A DNA stretch of 64,000 nucleotides from Streptomyces diastatochromogenes. GTDB lineage: Bacteria > Actinomycetota > Actinomycetes > Streptomycetales > Streptomycetaceae. Location: the NCBI GenBank assembly GCA_001550305.1, contig LRTP01000445.1:1-64000 (forward strand), written 5' to 3'. Each line of letters opens with the position of its first letter. The first letter of the stretch is position 1. The notes below the pieces were generated by a model that saw nothing but the letters and a program-made list of their open reading frames with translations, made no database searches and was not told the DNA's origin. Below, one piece after another: positions 1 through 8,798 of the stretch. The position numbers were made by a program, and so were the translations under genes.

Positions 1-359
1 GTCGCTCGCGGCGACGTGCGCGGCCCGAAGCGACCTCGTCTGCCATCTGCCCCAGGGGCGGGCGGCTGCCGCGTCGGCGCCTCCCGCCCGCCGGCAGACC
101 TCAGTGGTCCTGAACGCATGGTCTCGTGGTGCCGTGCGGCGGTGGTGCGGCTGCCAACCGGCCCCGCCCGCCCTAGCATGGAGCCCTGGGCGGGGAAAAG
201 AGAAGCCGCCGCGGTGCCATTGATGCCCGCGCGGACGCTACCGGGCCGGTCCTGCGCCCCCGCCGCTTCCGGACAAGTCAACCTTCGCGTCTGCGGATGA
301 GAGCTCTCGGTGTCCGGCGAAGCAGGCGGATTCCGCGGACAGGCTGGAAGGGAGTCTCC
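1..359. other. Stretch without a recognisable gene
   Basis: No reading frame here has recognisable content or a convincing ribosome binding site. An imperfect inverted repeat (CCCCGCCC near 163 and GGGCGGGG near 189) could be a transcript end for a gene outside the window, but it lacks a T-run. Confidence 0.5.
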
Positions 360-791
360 ATGCCCCCCACACACCCACCTGACTTCGAGCACGCCATCCA
401 CAGCGCGAACATCTGGCTCAAGGCTGTGTCGGAAGCCCTGGACACGGAGGACCGCCACTACGCCCACCGAATCCTCCGCACCTGGCTGCACACGTTCCGT
501 GACAGGCTCACCGTTGACGTGGCTGCTCACTTCGCCGCTCAGCTCCCCGATCTGCTGCGGGGCGCCTACTACGACGGCTGGGACCCCAGTGTCGTACCGG
601 TCAAGTACGACCGTGAGGGCTACGTGGACCGCTTCGTCCAGGAGGCCAAGGTCACCGCCGAGGACGTCCCGCGGATCGCCGCCGTGGTCACCGCCGTCGT
701 ACGCGAGCACGGCTCGCCCGGGCATCTGGAGGCGGCGCTGGAACAACTCCCGCACGACATCCGCTCTTTGCTCCTCCAGCCGACTGCCTGA
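360..791 (+). CDS. DUF2267 domain protein
   Basis: A 143-residue all-helical protein of the DUF2267 family, of unknown molecular function. Family members often occur beside CBS and universal stress proteins in actinobacterial stress islands, as here. The frame stays open upstream to 297, but I chose ATG 360 because GGGAG (350-354) precedes it and family similarity begins just after it (DFEHAIHSANIWLKAVSEAL). Family-like features are the repeated hydrophobic/aromatic helix pattern, LPDLLRGAYYDGWDP in the middle and LPHDIRSLL at the end. A CBS-BON gene follows in the same direction after 185 bases, so co-regulation is plausible. Confidence in the family is good; the function is unknown. Confidence 0.8.
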   Translation: MPPTHPPDFEHAIHSANIWLKAVSEALDTEDRHYAHRILRTWLHTFRDRLTVDVAAHFAAQLPDLLRGAYYDGWDPSVVPVKYDREGYVDRFVQEAKVTAEDVPRIAAVVTAVVREHGSPGHLEAALEQLPHDIRSLLLQPTA

Positions 792-976
792 CGGTGGCAG
801 GAGACGGCGCGCAGCACTGTGCCGCGTGGCTCAACCGACCCTCGGTACGTCTGTCAGGACTGACGTGCTCAGGGCGAGTGGATGCTACGTCGGTTCTCAC
901 GGGCGCACCGGGCGGACGGTGTGAGGGGAACCGGCCCCATCGGAGCTTGACCGGAGCTTGAGGAGGGAGCGGGGAC

Positions 977-1648
977 ATGCGGCACCGGAGAGTCGGAGAG
1001 CTCATGACGACGGCGGTGGTGTGCGTGCGGCGCGACACGGGCTTCAAGGACATCGCCGTACGGCTCGCGGAGCACGACGTCACGGCGGTCCCGGTCGTCG
1101 ACGACGAGGAGCACCCGATCGGCGTGGTGTCGGAGGCGGACCTGTTGCGCAAGCAGCAGCGTCAGCTGGACCCGGGGGGACATCTGGCAGATGCTCACCT
1201 GCCGCCCGCGGAACGTGCCAAGGCGCATGCGCTGACCGCCGAGGGGCTGATGACCAGCCCGGCCGTCACAGCACGGCCGGACTGGTCGGTGGTGGAGGCG
1301 GCCCGCACCATGGACCGTCACCACGTCAAACGGCTGCCCGTCGTGGACGACGCCGACCGGCTGGTGGGCATCATCAGCCGCGCCGACCTGCTGCGCGTCT
1401 TCCTGCGGCGGGACCTCACGATCTACGAGGAGATCACGACCGAGGTCCTGACCCGGACCCTCGGTCTGGACCCCGCCTCGGTCACGGTCCAGGTCACCGG
1501 CGGACGGGTGACGCTCAGCGGCATCGTGCCGCACAGCAGCCTCATCCCCGTCGCGGTACGTCTGTGCGAAAGCGTCGACGGCGTCATCGACGTCACCAAC
1601 CACCTGAACTACGCCGTCGATGACACCGGGGGTACACCACGGCCATAG
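977..1648 (+). CDS. CBS-pair and BON domain protein
   Basis: 223 residues: an N-terminal CBS motif (about 8-60), a linker, a second CBS motif (about 90-145) and a C-terminal BON domain (about 150-215, ending VDGVIDVTNHLNY). CBS pairs usually bind adenine nucleotides, and BON domains are thought to bind membranes or ligands; the ligand here is unknown. Motifs seen are VSEADLLRKQ and ISRADLLRVFLRRD at the ends of the two CBS units. ATG 977 follows GGAGGGAGCGGGG. The tandem decamer CGGAGCTTGA occurs twice just upstream (940-961), and a palindrome-like GGGGAACCGGCCCC lies at 925-938. Three further CBS-BON genes of the same design occur in the window (2936, 14673, 17545), suggesting local duplication. 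Confidence 0.9.
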   Translation: MRHRRVGELMTTAVVCVRRDTGFKDIAVRLAEHDVTAVPVVDDEEHPIGVVSEADLLRKQQRQLDPGGHLADAHLPPAERAKAHALTAEGLMTSPAVTARPDWSVVEAARTMDRHHVKRLPVVDDADRLVGIISRADLLRVFLRRDLTIYEEITTEVLTRTLGLDPASVTVQVTGGRVTLSGIVPHSSLIPVAVRLCESVDGVIDVTNHLNYAVDDTGGTPRP

Positions 1649-1701
1649 CTCTCTCCGAGAACCCATACCAGGCATAAGCCCACATCAGAAAGGCAGAAGC
1701 C

Positions 1702-2121
1702 ATGACCACCGCACGGGACATCATGCACACCGGCGCCACCTGCATCCGCGAAAGCCAGACGCTGGAGGACGCAGCGCGCAGGATGAAGGAACTGGACGTC
1801 GGCGCCCTGCCGATCTGCGGGGAGGACGACCGACTCCACGGGATCATCACCGACCGAGACATCGTGTTGAAGTGCCTCGCCAAGGGCAAGGACCCCCGGA
1901 CCATGACCGCAGGGCAGCTCGAGCAGGGCAAGCCGGTCACGATCGACGCGGACGCCGACTGTGACCGTGTTCTCCAGGTCATGGAGGAGCACAGGATTCG
2001 GCGGCTGCCGGTCATCGAGAACCGCCGCCTCGTGGGCATGATCAGCGAGGCGGACCTCGCCCGCCGCCTGCCGGAAGAACAGGTGGGCCACTTCGTCGAG
2101 GTCGTCTGTGCGGCCACCTGA
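1702..2121 (+). CDS. Two-CBS-domain protein
   Basis: 139 residues made almost entirely of two CBS motifs: TARDIMHTGATCIRES to IITDRDIVLKCLAKG, then PVTIDADADCDRVLQVMEEH to MISEADLARRLPEE. It is likely a small soluble nucleotide-sensing module, as known for stand-alone CBS proteins of actinobacterial stress regulons. ATG 1702 is preceded by AGAAAGGCAGAAG. It lies 53 bases after the CBS-BON gene in the same direction and is probably co-transcribed with it. No BON or other effector domain is present, so the partner is unknown. Confidence 0.88.
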   Translation: MTTARDIMHTGATCIRESQTLEDAARRMKELDVGALPICGEDDRLHGIITDRDIVLKCLAKGKDPRTMTAGQLEQGKPVTIDADADCDRVLQVMEEHRIRRLPVIENRRLVGMISEADLARRLPEEQVGHFVEVVCAAT

Positions 2122-2261
2122 ATTCTGATGGCGTGCACAACCTCCTGGTCGTCACCGCGCCACGGCCCGTTTCCGGATGGCCACTGCAGCGACCGGGCCG
2201 GGCGCGGGATGGACCGGTGTCGCCAACTGCCAACCGACGCTGTCGAGAGCAGGGATCAAGG

Positions 2262-2640
2262 TTGCTGGTCCAGCACGTGATGAACGCGCCCCCGGCCACT
2301 GTGCTTCCGACGGAGTCCCTCGAGGACGCGGCGCGGCACATGGCCGATGCAGGCGTCGGCGCCTTGCCTGTGGTGGACGGCGACGCAGTGATCGGCATCG
2401 TGACCGATCGCGATCTGGTGGTGCGGGCCCTGGCCCGCAGGCTGTCACCGCACACCCGGGTGGAAGAGATCATGTCCCCGGCGCCCGTGACCGTGGAGGC
2501 TGATACAACTGTTGCGGTCGCCGTCATGAAAATGCGTGCGGTTCAAGTGCGTCACCTTCCCGTGGTGGCCGAGGGGCGCCTCATGCATGATCTCCTTCGA
2601 CGACTTCTGGCGGCTGACCCGGCGGTATTCAGGGAGAATG
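2262..2640 (+). pseudogene. CBS-domain protein, frameshifted near its end
   Basis: From TTG 2262 (after AGGGATCAAG) the frame reads LVQHVMNAPPATVLPTES and continues through one and a half CBS motifs to VRHLPVVAEGRL at about 2582. The expected continuation, a GMISxDDLxRL-type end, is in the next frame (CMISFDDFWRLTRR, about 2585-2628). Family proteins normally have six bases (Val-Gly codons) where four remain (ATGC), so this looks like a net two-base loss. The raw frame runs on to 2939 in meaningless sequence. It is either a recent pseudogene or an assembly error. It resembles the CBS gene at 1702 and was probably a paralogue. Confidence 0.7.
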
Positions 2641-2935
2641 CGAGGGACGCCACCTGTCCGGCGGCGTCATGTGCTTGTGTACGCAGGTACGGGGCAGCGG
2701 TGGGCGGCACCGAAGCCATACCCGTCTCAGTCGTCCAGCAGTGGCGCCTGCCTCGTACCGCGAAAGGTCTCGGGGATTTTCCGAGCGGCGTCGACCACGG
2801 CGGCCAGGTCCGCCAGGTATTCGGGACCATCGGCCCGCCCGGGAAGCGGCCGCACGCGCAAGGTGCACAGTGGAAGGCAAGGGGGACGCGAGCCGGCGTC
2901 CGCGCGATGCGCGCACGCAGGAAGGAGCTGCGACG
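2641..2935. other. Gap between CBS genes, no gene seen
   Basis: Open frames here have no recognisable content. The stretch probably holds the end of the broken CBS gene and the promoter of the CBS-BON gene at 2936. Confidence 0.4.
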
Positions 2936-3601
2936 ATGACCGCCCAGCACTGCACCGTCAGCGAAGTGATGACACGCGACGTCGTCACTGTCAGCCCTGA
3001 CACCCCGTTCAAAGAGATCACCTCCGTCCTGACCACCCACAGCATCAGCGCCGTGCCCGTGGCCGACACACGTGGCGCGCCCATGGGCCTGGTCTCCGAA
3101 GCCGACCTGCTCCGCAAGCAGGCCGAGCAACCCGACAAGTACCGCGAGCAGGAAACACCCCCCGGGTGGCCGCACGAGAGGGCGAAGGCGCGCGCGGAGA
3201 ACGCCGCCGGGCTGATGACCGCCCCCGTGGTCACTGCTCACGCCGACTGGCCGGTCGCCCAGGCGGCCCGGACGATGGACCGCAACCGGGTCAGGCGGCT
3301 GCTGGTCGTGGACGAGGCCGACCGCATCGTCGGCATCGTCAGCCGCTCGGACCTGCTCCGCGTCTTCCTGCGCCCGGACGAGGAGATCCGCGAGGAGATC
3401 CGCGACGACGTACTGAAAGGGATGCTGCGCCTGGCCGGAACGGAGGTACAGGTCCAGGTCCACGACGGTGTCGTCACCCTGCGCGGGGAGGTCGAGAACC
3501 GCAGCACCGCCCAGATCGCCGAACGACTCGCAGGCGGCGTGGACGGTGTCGTCACCGTCAGGCCGATGATCGACTACACCGTCGACGACATGGTCGAGTA
3601 G
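2936..3601 (+). CDS. CBS-pair and BON domain protein
   Basis: 221 residues with the same layout as the protein at 977. CBS 1 begins MTAQHCTVSEVMTRDVVTV and ends GLVSEADLLRKQ; CBS 2 ends IVGIVSRSDLLRVFLRPD; the BON domain covers roughly residues 150-215 (VQVHDGVVTLRGEVENRS, GVDGVVTVRPMIDYTVDD). I chose ATG 2936 because GAAGGAGCTG (2921-2930) precedes it and the paralogues start at the equivalent residue; the frame is open further upstream but without similarity. Likely an adenine-nucleotide-responsive regulatory protein; target unknown. Confidence 0.9.
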   Translation: MTAQHCTVSEVMTRDVVTVSPDTPFKEITSVLTTHSISAVPVADTRGAPMGLVSEADLLRKQAEQPDKYREQETPPGWPHERAKARAENAAGLMTAPVVTAHADWPVAQAARTMDRNRVRRLLVVDEADRIVGIVSRSDLLRVFLRPDEEIREEIRDDVLKGMLRLAGTEVQVQVHDGVVTLRGEVENRSTAQIAERLAGGVDGVVTVRPMIDYTVDDMVE

Positions 3602-3977
3602 GACCGGCCGCCACCGCATGGCCGGTGCGCATCACGGCCGACAGGCTCGTTCGACGCCCGGGAACAGCAGCCAACGACCACGACGGACGCGACATGTCGG
3701 GTGCATCGCAGATCGGGTCTGGCTCGCGCACGGATCGCGGCTCGCACACGGATCGTATAGACGCCCGCATGGACGTCTGCCGCGTGGCAGGCCGCCGCTG
3801 TGAGGTCTGGCTTTGGCGCAGCCGGGACAGGAACTGACGGGGTGGGAGGACGCAGGCGACGGAGGAGGCGCCATCAGGGCCTGACCTGCCTGTCCGTACG
3901 TGGCCGCTCATGTCGCGGTGTCCGGCGATCGACGTTGTACTGGTGGCAGGAGTTGCTGCCGAGCGAGGGGAGCAGTC
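3602..3977. other. Intergenic stretch with short direct repeats
   Basis: No gene is seen. A near-repeat of the type GGCTCGC-CACGGATCG occurs twice in a row around 3720-3756. It may lie in the promoter region of the ATPase gene that follows. Confidence 0.4.
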
Positions 3978-5507
3978 GTGTCGGCGTCCGACGTTTCTGG
4001 TCCCGCGAAGCCGAAGACGGTTTTCGACCGCGACGCCGAGTGGGACGCACTCGTCGCGTTCGCCGGGGACACCCGGCCCGGACCCGGCCTCGGTGTGCTC
4101 TCGGGACGGCTGCGACAGGGCAAGACGTACCTCCTGAAGGCACTCACCGCGGCCTTGGGCGGCTTCTACTTCGGAGCGCAGTCGGCGGCTCCGGCCGAGT
4201 CCCTGCGCCGACTTGCCGACGAAGTGGCCCAGTACACGGGCACATCGCCGCCGAGCCCCTGGCGTGGCTGGGAGGACGCCGTCGACGCGCTGCTCGCGCT
4301 GGGAGACCGGCGGCCCGTCCCGATCGTCATCGACGAATTCCCCGACCTCGTACGGCAGAGCCCCTCGCTGCCCTCCGTCATCCACGGCGCCTGCCGACGC
4401 CTGCGCGAGACGGGTCGTGATAATCGCGCGCGCCTGCTGCTGAGCGGCAGCGCCCTGCCGGTGATGCACCGACTGTTCAGCGCCGCCTCACCGCTGCGTG
4501 AGCTGACCGACCTGGAACTCACCCTTCGTCCGCTGGACCACCGACAGGCCGCGCGGCTGTGGAACATCGAAGACCCCGGCCTTGCCCTGCTGGTCCATGC
4601 CGTCGTCGGTGGAACGCCTGCCTACCGGGGCTACGCCGGTGAACAGACACCCAGCGGGCCGGACGACTTCGACGCCTGGGTGTGCAGAACCGTGCTCAAC
4701 CCCCGGACCCCCTTGTTCCAGGAGGCACATCACCTGTTGCAGGAGGAGACCGACCACTGGGACCGTGCGCTGTGCCACTCCGCACTCGCCGCCATCGCCT
4801 CGGGCTGCTCGACACAGGGCGAGATCGCAGCGCACCTCGGCGCTCCGCTCACCGATGCCGTTCGCTGTCTGGCGCTTCTGCGGGACAACGGTCTGCTGCA
4901 GAGCGAGCCCGACGCCTTCCGCCCGAACCTGATCCGGCTGCGCATCACCGAGCCGCTGCTGGCCTTCGAACACGCGACCGTCTCACCCCACCGCTCGGCG
5001 CTGGAGCAGCAGGACACCGGTGAGGTCTGGCGGCGTATGCGTCCCGTCTTCGACTCCGTAGTGGCCAGCCCCCATTTCGCCCGGATCTGCCGGGACTGGG
5101 TCATGGACTTCGCCGACCCGGCTGTCTTCGGCGCACACTCCGTGACGGCCGCCCACGGCTCACTCGCCGACCCCGCGCGCCATGCCGGCCCCGACGCACA
5201 AGCGGAGGTGGTCGTACGCGGCCCGACCGACACATGTCCCTCGGCCCTGCTGTCCGTGGGGACGGCGCGCTGGAACGAGGTCATGGACCTGCATCACCTG
5301 GAACAGCTCCGTCACCTCCTCGACCTGCTTGCCGCCCACGGTGAGGACGTCACCCACACCCGGCCCGCCTGCTACAGCGGCGTCGGCTTCACCTCCGCGC
5401 TCCGCGCGGCCGAAGCCAACGGAGACGTGGTGCTCGTCGACCTCGACCGGCTGTACCGGGGCGGTAGCCCGGCCGATTCTCGCGAAGCGAGCGGTACTCG
5501 GTGGTGA
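3978..5507 (+). CDS. AAA-family ATP-binding protein
   Basis: 509 residues. The N-terminal P-loop ATPase domain has a Walker A-like GRLRQGKT (about residue 40) and a Walker B-like PIVIDEFPDLV (about residue 115). A helical/winged segment follows (ASGCSTQGEIAAHLG), then a C-terminal part reminiscent of the DUF234 nuclease-like domain attached to such ATPases (ICRDWVMDFADP, then a strand-rich region with VVVRGPTDT). Proteins of this type are widespread in archaea and actinobacteria and their role is largely unknown. GTG 3978 was chosen because GAGGGGAGCA lies just before it; the frame is open back to 3900. It is a single gene between stress-type genes, with a hairpin at 5612-5635 after it. Confidence 0.75.
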   Translation: MSASDVSGPAKPKTVFDRDAEWDALVAFAGDTRPGPGLGVLSGRLRQGKTYLLKALTAALGGFYFGAQSAAPAESLRRLADEVAQYTGTSPPSPWRGWEDAVDALLALGDRRPVPIVIDEFPDLVRQSPSLPSVIHGACRRLRETGRDNRARLLLSGSALPVMHRLFSAASPLRELTDLELTLRPLDHRQAARLWNIEDPGLALLVHAVVGGTPAYRGYAGEQTPSGPDDFDAWVCRTVLNPRTPLFQEAHHLLQEETDHWDRALCHSALAAIASGCSTQGEIAAHLGAPLTDAVRCLALLRDNGLLQSEPDAFRPNLIRLRITEPLLAFEHATVSPHRSALEQQDTGEVWRRMRPVFDSVVASPHFARICRDWVMDFADPAVFGAHSVTAAHGSLADPARHAGPDAQAEVVVRGPTDTCPSALLSVGTARWNEVMDLHHLEQLRHLLDLLAAHGEDVTHTRPACYSGVGFTSALRAAEANGDVVLVDLDRLYRGGSPADSREASGTRW

Positions 5508-5611
5508 TCCCGGTCAGCCGGACCCCCGCTTGTCGTGCCCACCCGGGCGGGTGCCTTCCGGTGCTCCCCGGAGACCGTTGCCAGAACGCCGATGGCGTGG
5601 GGCCGTTCGGC

Positions 5612-5635
5612 CCACGACTCGGGAAAGGGTCGTGG
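5612..5635 (+). terminator. Possible hairpin terminator after ATPase gene
   Basis: CCACGAC and GTCGTGG form a 7-bp stem, extendable to 9 with wobble pairs, around a GGGAAA loop. There is no T-run, as is usual in streptomycetes. It lies about 105 bases after the ATPase stop. Directly before it sits the palindrome GGGCCGTTCGGCCC (5600-5613), which could instead be an operator for the SPW gene. Confidence 0.4.
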
Positions 5636-5736
5636 TCCACGATGTAAGGGAGAGATAAGGGATCTCCGTTCTGAACAATTTCTACCCAATGCGAATCGAG
5701 CGCAGTGGGTTCGGAATGACACGGGAGGTGTCTGAC

Positions 5737-6183
5737 ATGGCCGAACGCACATTCCCGGGTATCGAACAACACCCGGACATCCTTGCGCTGCGTGCCAGCT
5801 CCGAGCGGGCAACGACGACGAGGACAGCGCAGATCATGGAAGGACTGGCCTTGCTGGCCGGCCTGTATCTGGCGTCATCGGCATGGATCGTGGGCTTCCA
5901 CACGACCCTGCCGACACTCGCCGTCACCAACCTGATCGCCGGCCTCGCCTACGCGTTCTTCATGGGCGGCGGCTTCGGCTCCGCCTACGAACGCACGCAC
6001 GCAATGTGCTGGGCGGCGGCCGGAATCGGCGTGTGGACCGTCATCGCTCCGTTCGTCGTGTCCGGCGCCAGGAGTTCGCACCCCGCCACGGTGATTGTCA
6101 GCAACGCAGTGGTCGGCGGCCTCGCCGTCGTCTTCGCCGCTGGCACGGGGCTGCTGGCACTGAGGGTCAAGCGCCGGTCGTGA
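5737..6183 (+). CDS. SPW-repeat membrane protein
   Basis: 148 residues with four hydrophobic segments (about 35-55, 62-80, 88-108 and 118-138) and two SPW-like half-repeats (the first contains LYLASSAWIVGF, the second GVWTVIAPFVVSG). SPW-repeat proteins are small inner-membrane proteins of unknown function. ATG 5737 was chosen because GGGAGG lies at 5723-5728; an in-frame ATG at 5689 has no ribosome binding site. The 3' third is duplicated as a remnant after ftsH (24452-24652), including the terminator hairpin, so this gene or a paralogue once stood there too. Confidence 0.82.
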   Translation: MAERTFPGIEQHPDILALRASSERATTTRTAQIMEGLALLAGLYLASSAWIVGFHTTLPTLAVTNLIAGLAYAFFMGGGFGSAYERTHAMCWAAAGIGVWTVIAPFVVSGARSSHPATVIVSNAVVGGLAVVFAAGTGLLALRVKRRS

Positions 6184-6200
6184 CGATCCTCCCGTATGCC

Positions 6201-6228
6201 GGTGGGGCTGAGTCCGCTCAGCCCCACC
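6201..6228 (+). terminator. Strong hairpin terminator after SPW gene
   Basis: A perfect 12-bp stem (GGTGGGGCTGAG / CTCAGCCCCACC) closes a 4-base loop 18 bases after the SPW stop. A degenerate copy of this hairpin sits at 24614-24643 in the duplicated remnant. Confidence 0.75.
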
Positions 6229-6376
6229 ACGCGTGCGGTGCTGAGCTCATGGGCTCCCAGGAGTCGGCAGGTCAAGGGGCGCCCCGGTGCCCCGGGAACG
6301 CACGGGATGGGATGCTGCGCGTCGTCACGGCCGGGCCGGCGTGCGCGTAGCAGGTGTTGACGGTGTACGGCGCCCG

Positions 6377-6622
6377 TCACTCGGTGCGGGCGACGAGAAA
6401 GTCGGCGCTGCCGGAGAGCGTGGTGAGGGAGGGGGTGTCCTCGTCATCGATGCGGACGCCGGTGCGTTCGCTGAGGGTCTCGATGAAGCTGAGGAAGTCC
6501 AGCGAGTCCATCTCGAGGGCGTCGCGGAAGGTTTCGTCGAGCCCCAGCCCCTCCAGGTCGGCGTCGGGGACGACCTGGGCGATCGATTCCTTGACCACGT
6601 CGAGTGCCTCGGTTCGGTTCAC
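6377..6622 (-). CDS. Acyl carrier protein
   Basis: 81 residues. The phosphopantetheine site is LEMDSLDFL with Ser40, followed by SFIETLSERTGVRID and a short C-terminal helix (TTLSGSADFLVART). The fold and length match free-standing acyl carrier proteins. The GTG start at 6622 overlaps the stop of the E2 gene in the arrangement GTGA, so the two are translationally coupled. It is therefore the last gene of the 2-oxoacid dehydrogenase operon and not part of a fatty-acid gene set. I infer that it accepts an acyl group made by the E1-E2 enzyme, or supplies one to it. Confidence 0.88.
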   Translation of the reverse strand: MNRTEALDVVKESIAQVVPDADLEGLGLDETFRDALEMDSLDFLSFIETLSERTGVRIDDEDTPSLTTLSGSADFLVARTE

Positions 6623-7799
6623 AGCTGCTCCGGGTTCTGCAGAAGGTGGTCGACGGCCGTGAGGTAGTGGGCTCCGACGGCGCCGTCCGTCGCTCGGTGG
6701 TCTGCCGACAGGGTGGCTGTGACGACGGGTCGTACGCCCAGCAGGCCGTCGACGGCGCACGGCCGGTCGACGATCCGTCCTGTCATCAGCTGGGGGAGTT
6801 CGAGGGCGTCGGCCTCGTGCAGGGCGGGGGCGACGAGACCGCCGCCGCGCAGGGACACGGCCACGCCGAGGTGTACGCCGCCGCCGGCGGTGAAGTGGTC
6901 GTCGGTCCAGAAGCCGTTGAGTTCGGGCACCTCTCGCGCCGCCAGGGCGGCTGCCTTGAGCAGCAGGGCTGCGGGGAGTATCCGCTCGGCGACGGGGCTG
7001 CGCCGGTTGTGTGCGTGGAGCCAGTCCATCGCTGGGGCCATGTCGATGGTGGTGGACAGGTAGTAGTGGGGGATGTCCCGGTTGGCGCGGGTCATCAGGT
7101 CGGCGATCGCCTGGCGCATGGCTGCCGTCCGGTCCTCCGGAGGGTGAGAAGGACGCACCGGGATGGTGATGTGCCGCGGGGCGGGGCCGCGGGGCCGGAG
7201 GCTGCCTTGCGCACGTCCACGGCACGGATGGCGGAATCCCTGCCGGTGCCGGTCACCGTGGCCAGGTCGACGCCCAGCTCGGCCGCGAGCCGCCGGGCGA
7301 ACGGGGTGGCCCGTACACCTGCCTGCCCAGCCGCCGTCGTGGCGGCCGCCGCCTGCTCGACGTCGGTCCGGGTGACACGCCCTCCAAGACCGGATCCCTG
7401 GACGGCTTCCAGATCGACGCCAGTCTGCTCCGCGGGGTGTCGGACCAAGGGGCCTGCCTCGATGTGCCCGCGGTCCTGGGCTGTGGTCGGCGCTGATACC
7501 GGGGCCAGCGCGGGCCGGACCGACGGCTTCGCCTTGGCCTTCTCGGGTTTCCCGGCGCTCTCCGCCGTCGGTTTGATCAGCGCGAGCGGCGTGCCGACCG
7601 GCACCGTCGTGCCTGGCTCGATGAGCAGCTCTCCCATCCTGGCGGTCTCGAAGCACTCCACCCCGATCGCGGACTTCGCGGTTTCGACGACGGCCACCGG
7701 ATCGCCCTTGTGGACCGGGTCACCGGGCTGTACGAGCCATTCCTGGAGCGTGCCCTCGTCCATGTCGGCGCCCAGGGAGGGCATGGTGAACTCGGCCAT
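6619..7799 (-). pseudogene. 2-oxoacid dehydrogenase E2 acyltransferase, frameshifted
   Basis: The N-terminal part (from ATG 7799) has a lipoyl domain with the lipoylation site ETAKSAIGVE (Lys42), a linker, and a peripheral subunit-binding domain (RATPFARRLAAELGVDL and VTGTGRDSAIRAVDV). It then shifts frame in the GC run at about 7169-7205. The catalytic domain continues in another frame from RHITIPVRPSHPPEDR to the end, with the active-site motif DHRATDGAVGAHYL. Both halves are otherwise well preserved, so the break is either recent or an assembly error. It would transfer acyl groups from E1 to CoA (or to the downstream ACP). It starts 3 bases after the E1-beta stop and overlaps the ACP gene. 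Confidence 0.85.
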
Positions 7800-7802
7800 G
7801 GT

Positions 7803-8796
7803 TCAGTCCACCGCCCGGTGTGCGGCCGCGACGATGCCAGCGCTCTGCGGCAGAGCGGCTTCTTCCAACTGCCGGGCGTAGGGAATGGGTACCTCTGTGC
7901 TGCACACCCGTTCGACGGGCGCGTCCAGTTCGTAGAACGACCGCTCGGCGATGCGGGCGCACACCTCCGAGGCGAGACTTCCGGTGCGCCAGTCCTCATC
8001 GATGACCACCGCACGGTGAGTACGGGCCACGGAGGCGGTGATAGCCGCGTCGTCCAGGGGCCGGAGAGTGCGCAGGTCGATCACCTCGGCGTCGATGCCC
8101 TCGGTGGCCAGTTCGTCCGCCGCGGCGAGGGCTTTGGGCAGCGAACCCCCGTACGTGATCAGGGAGATGTCCGTGCCGGGTCTGCGGATCGCGGCGTGGT
8201 CCAGGTCCACGGGACGGGTGGGCGGGCCGAGTTCGCCACTGAGGTTGTACAGGCTTCCGTGCTCCAAGATCAGCACCGGGTCGGGGTCGGCGAGCGCAGG
8301 GGCCAGCATGCGGCGGGCGTCCTCGAGGGTGGCGGGGGTGAGGACACGGATGCCAGGGATGTGGGCGTACCAACCCTCAAGGCTGTGCGAGTGCTGGGCG
8401 GCGAGCTGCCGTCCGGCGCCCGTGGTCACCCGGATCACGATCGGTACGGGCAGCTGACCTCCGGACATGTGCAGCAGTGGCGGCGTTGTTGAGGATCTGG
8501 TCCAGGGCGAGCAGGCTGAAGTTGACGGTCATGATCTCGACGATCGGCCGCATCCCGGCCAGGCCCGCGCCGATGCCCCCGCCCACGAACGCGGACTCCG
8601 ACAGCGGGGTGTCGCGAACGCGTTCCGGGCCGAACTCCTCCAGCAGGCCGAGACTGACGCCGAAGCATCCGCCGTAGCGGCCCCACGTCCTCGCCCATGA
8701 GGAAGACGCGGTCGTCGGAGCGCAGGGCCTCACGGATCGCCTCGCGCATCGCCTCCCGGTAGGTTGTCTTCGGCTCTTGCGTCCCGTCAGCGCCAT
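7803..8796 (-). pseudogene. 2-oxoacid dehydrogenase E1 beta subunit, three frameshifts
   Basis: The family sequence is spread over three frames. ATG 8796 begins MALTG, then the frame shifts at about 8782 to [20 protein letters not shown] and [10 protein letters not shown] surplus G in the GGGG run near 8683 moves it to [17 protein letters not shown] and [16 protein letters not shown] one-base loss near 8476 moves it to [19 protein letters not shown] through the C-terminal transketolase domain ([18 protein letters not shown]). All breaks look like single-base indels and the amino acid sequence between them is intact. With E1-alpha it would decarboxylate a 2-oxoacid using thiamine diphosphate. 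It starts 2 bases after the E1-alpha stop. Confidence 0.85.
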
Positions 8797-8798
8797 GG

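Noticed and set aside
5737..6183. SPW protein start at 5689
   Set aside because: No ribosome binding site and no hydrophobic or family sequence before ATG 5737.
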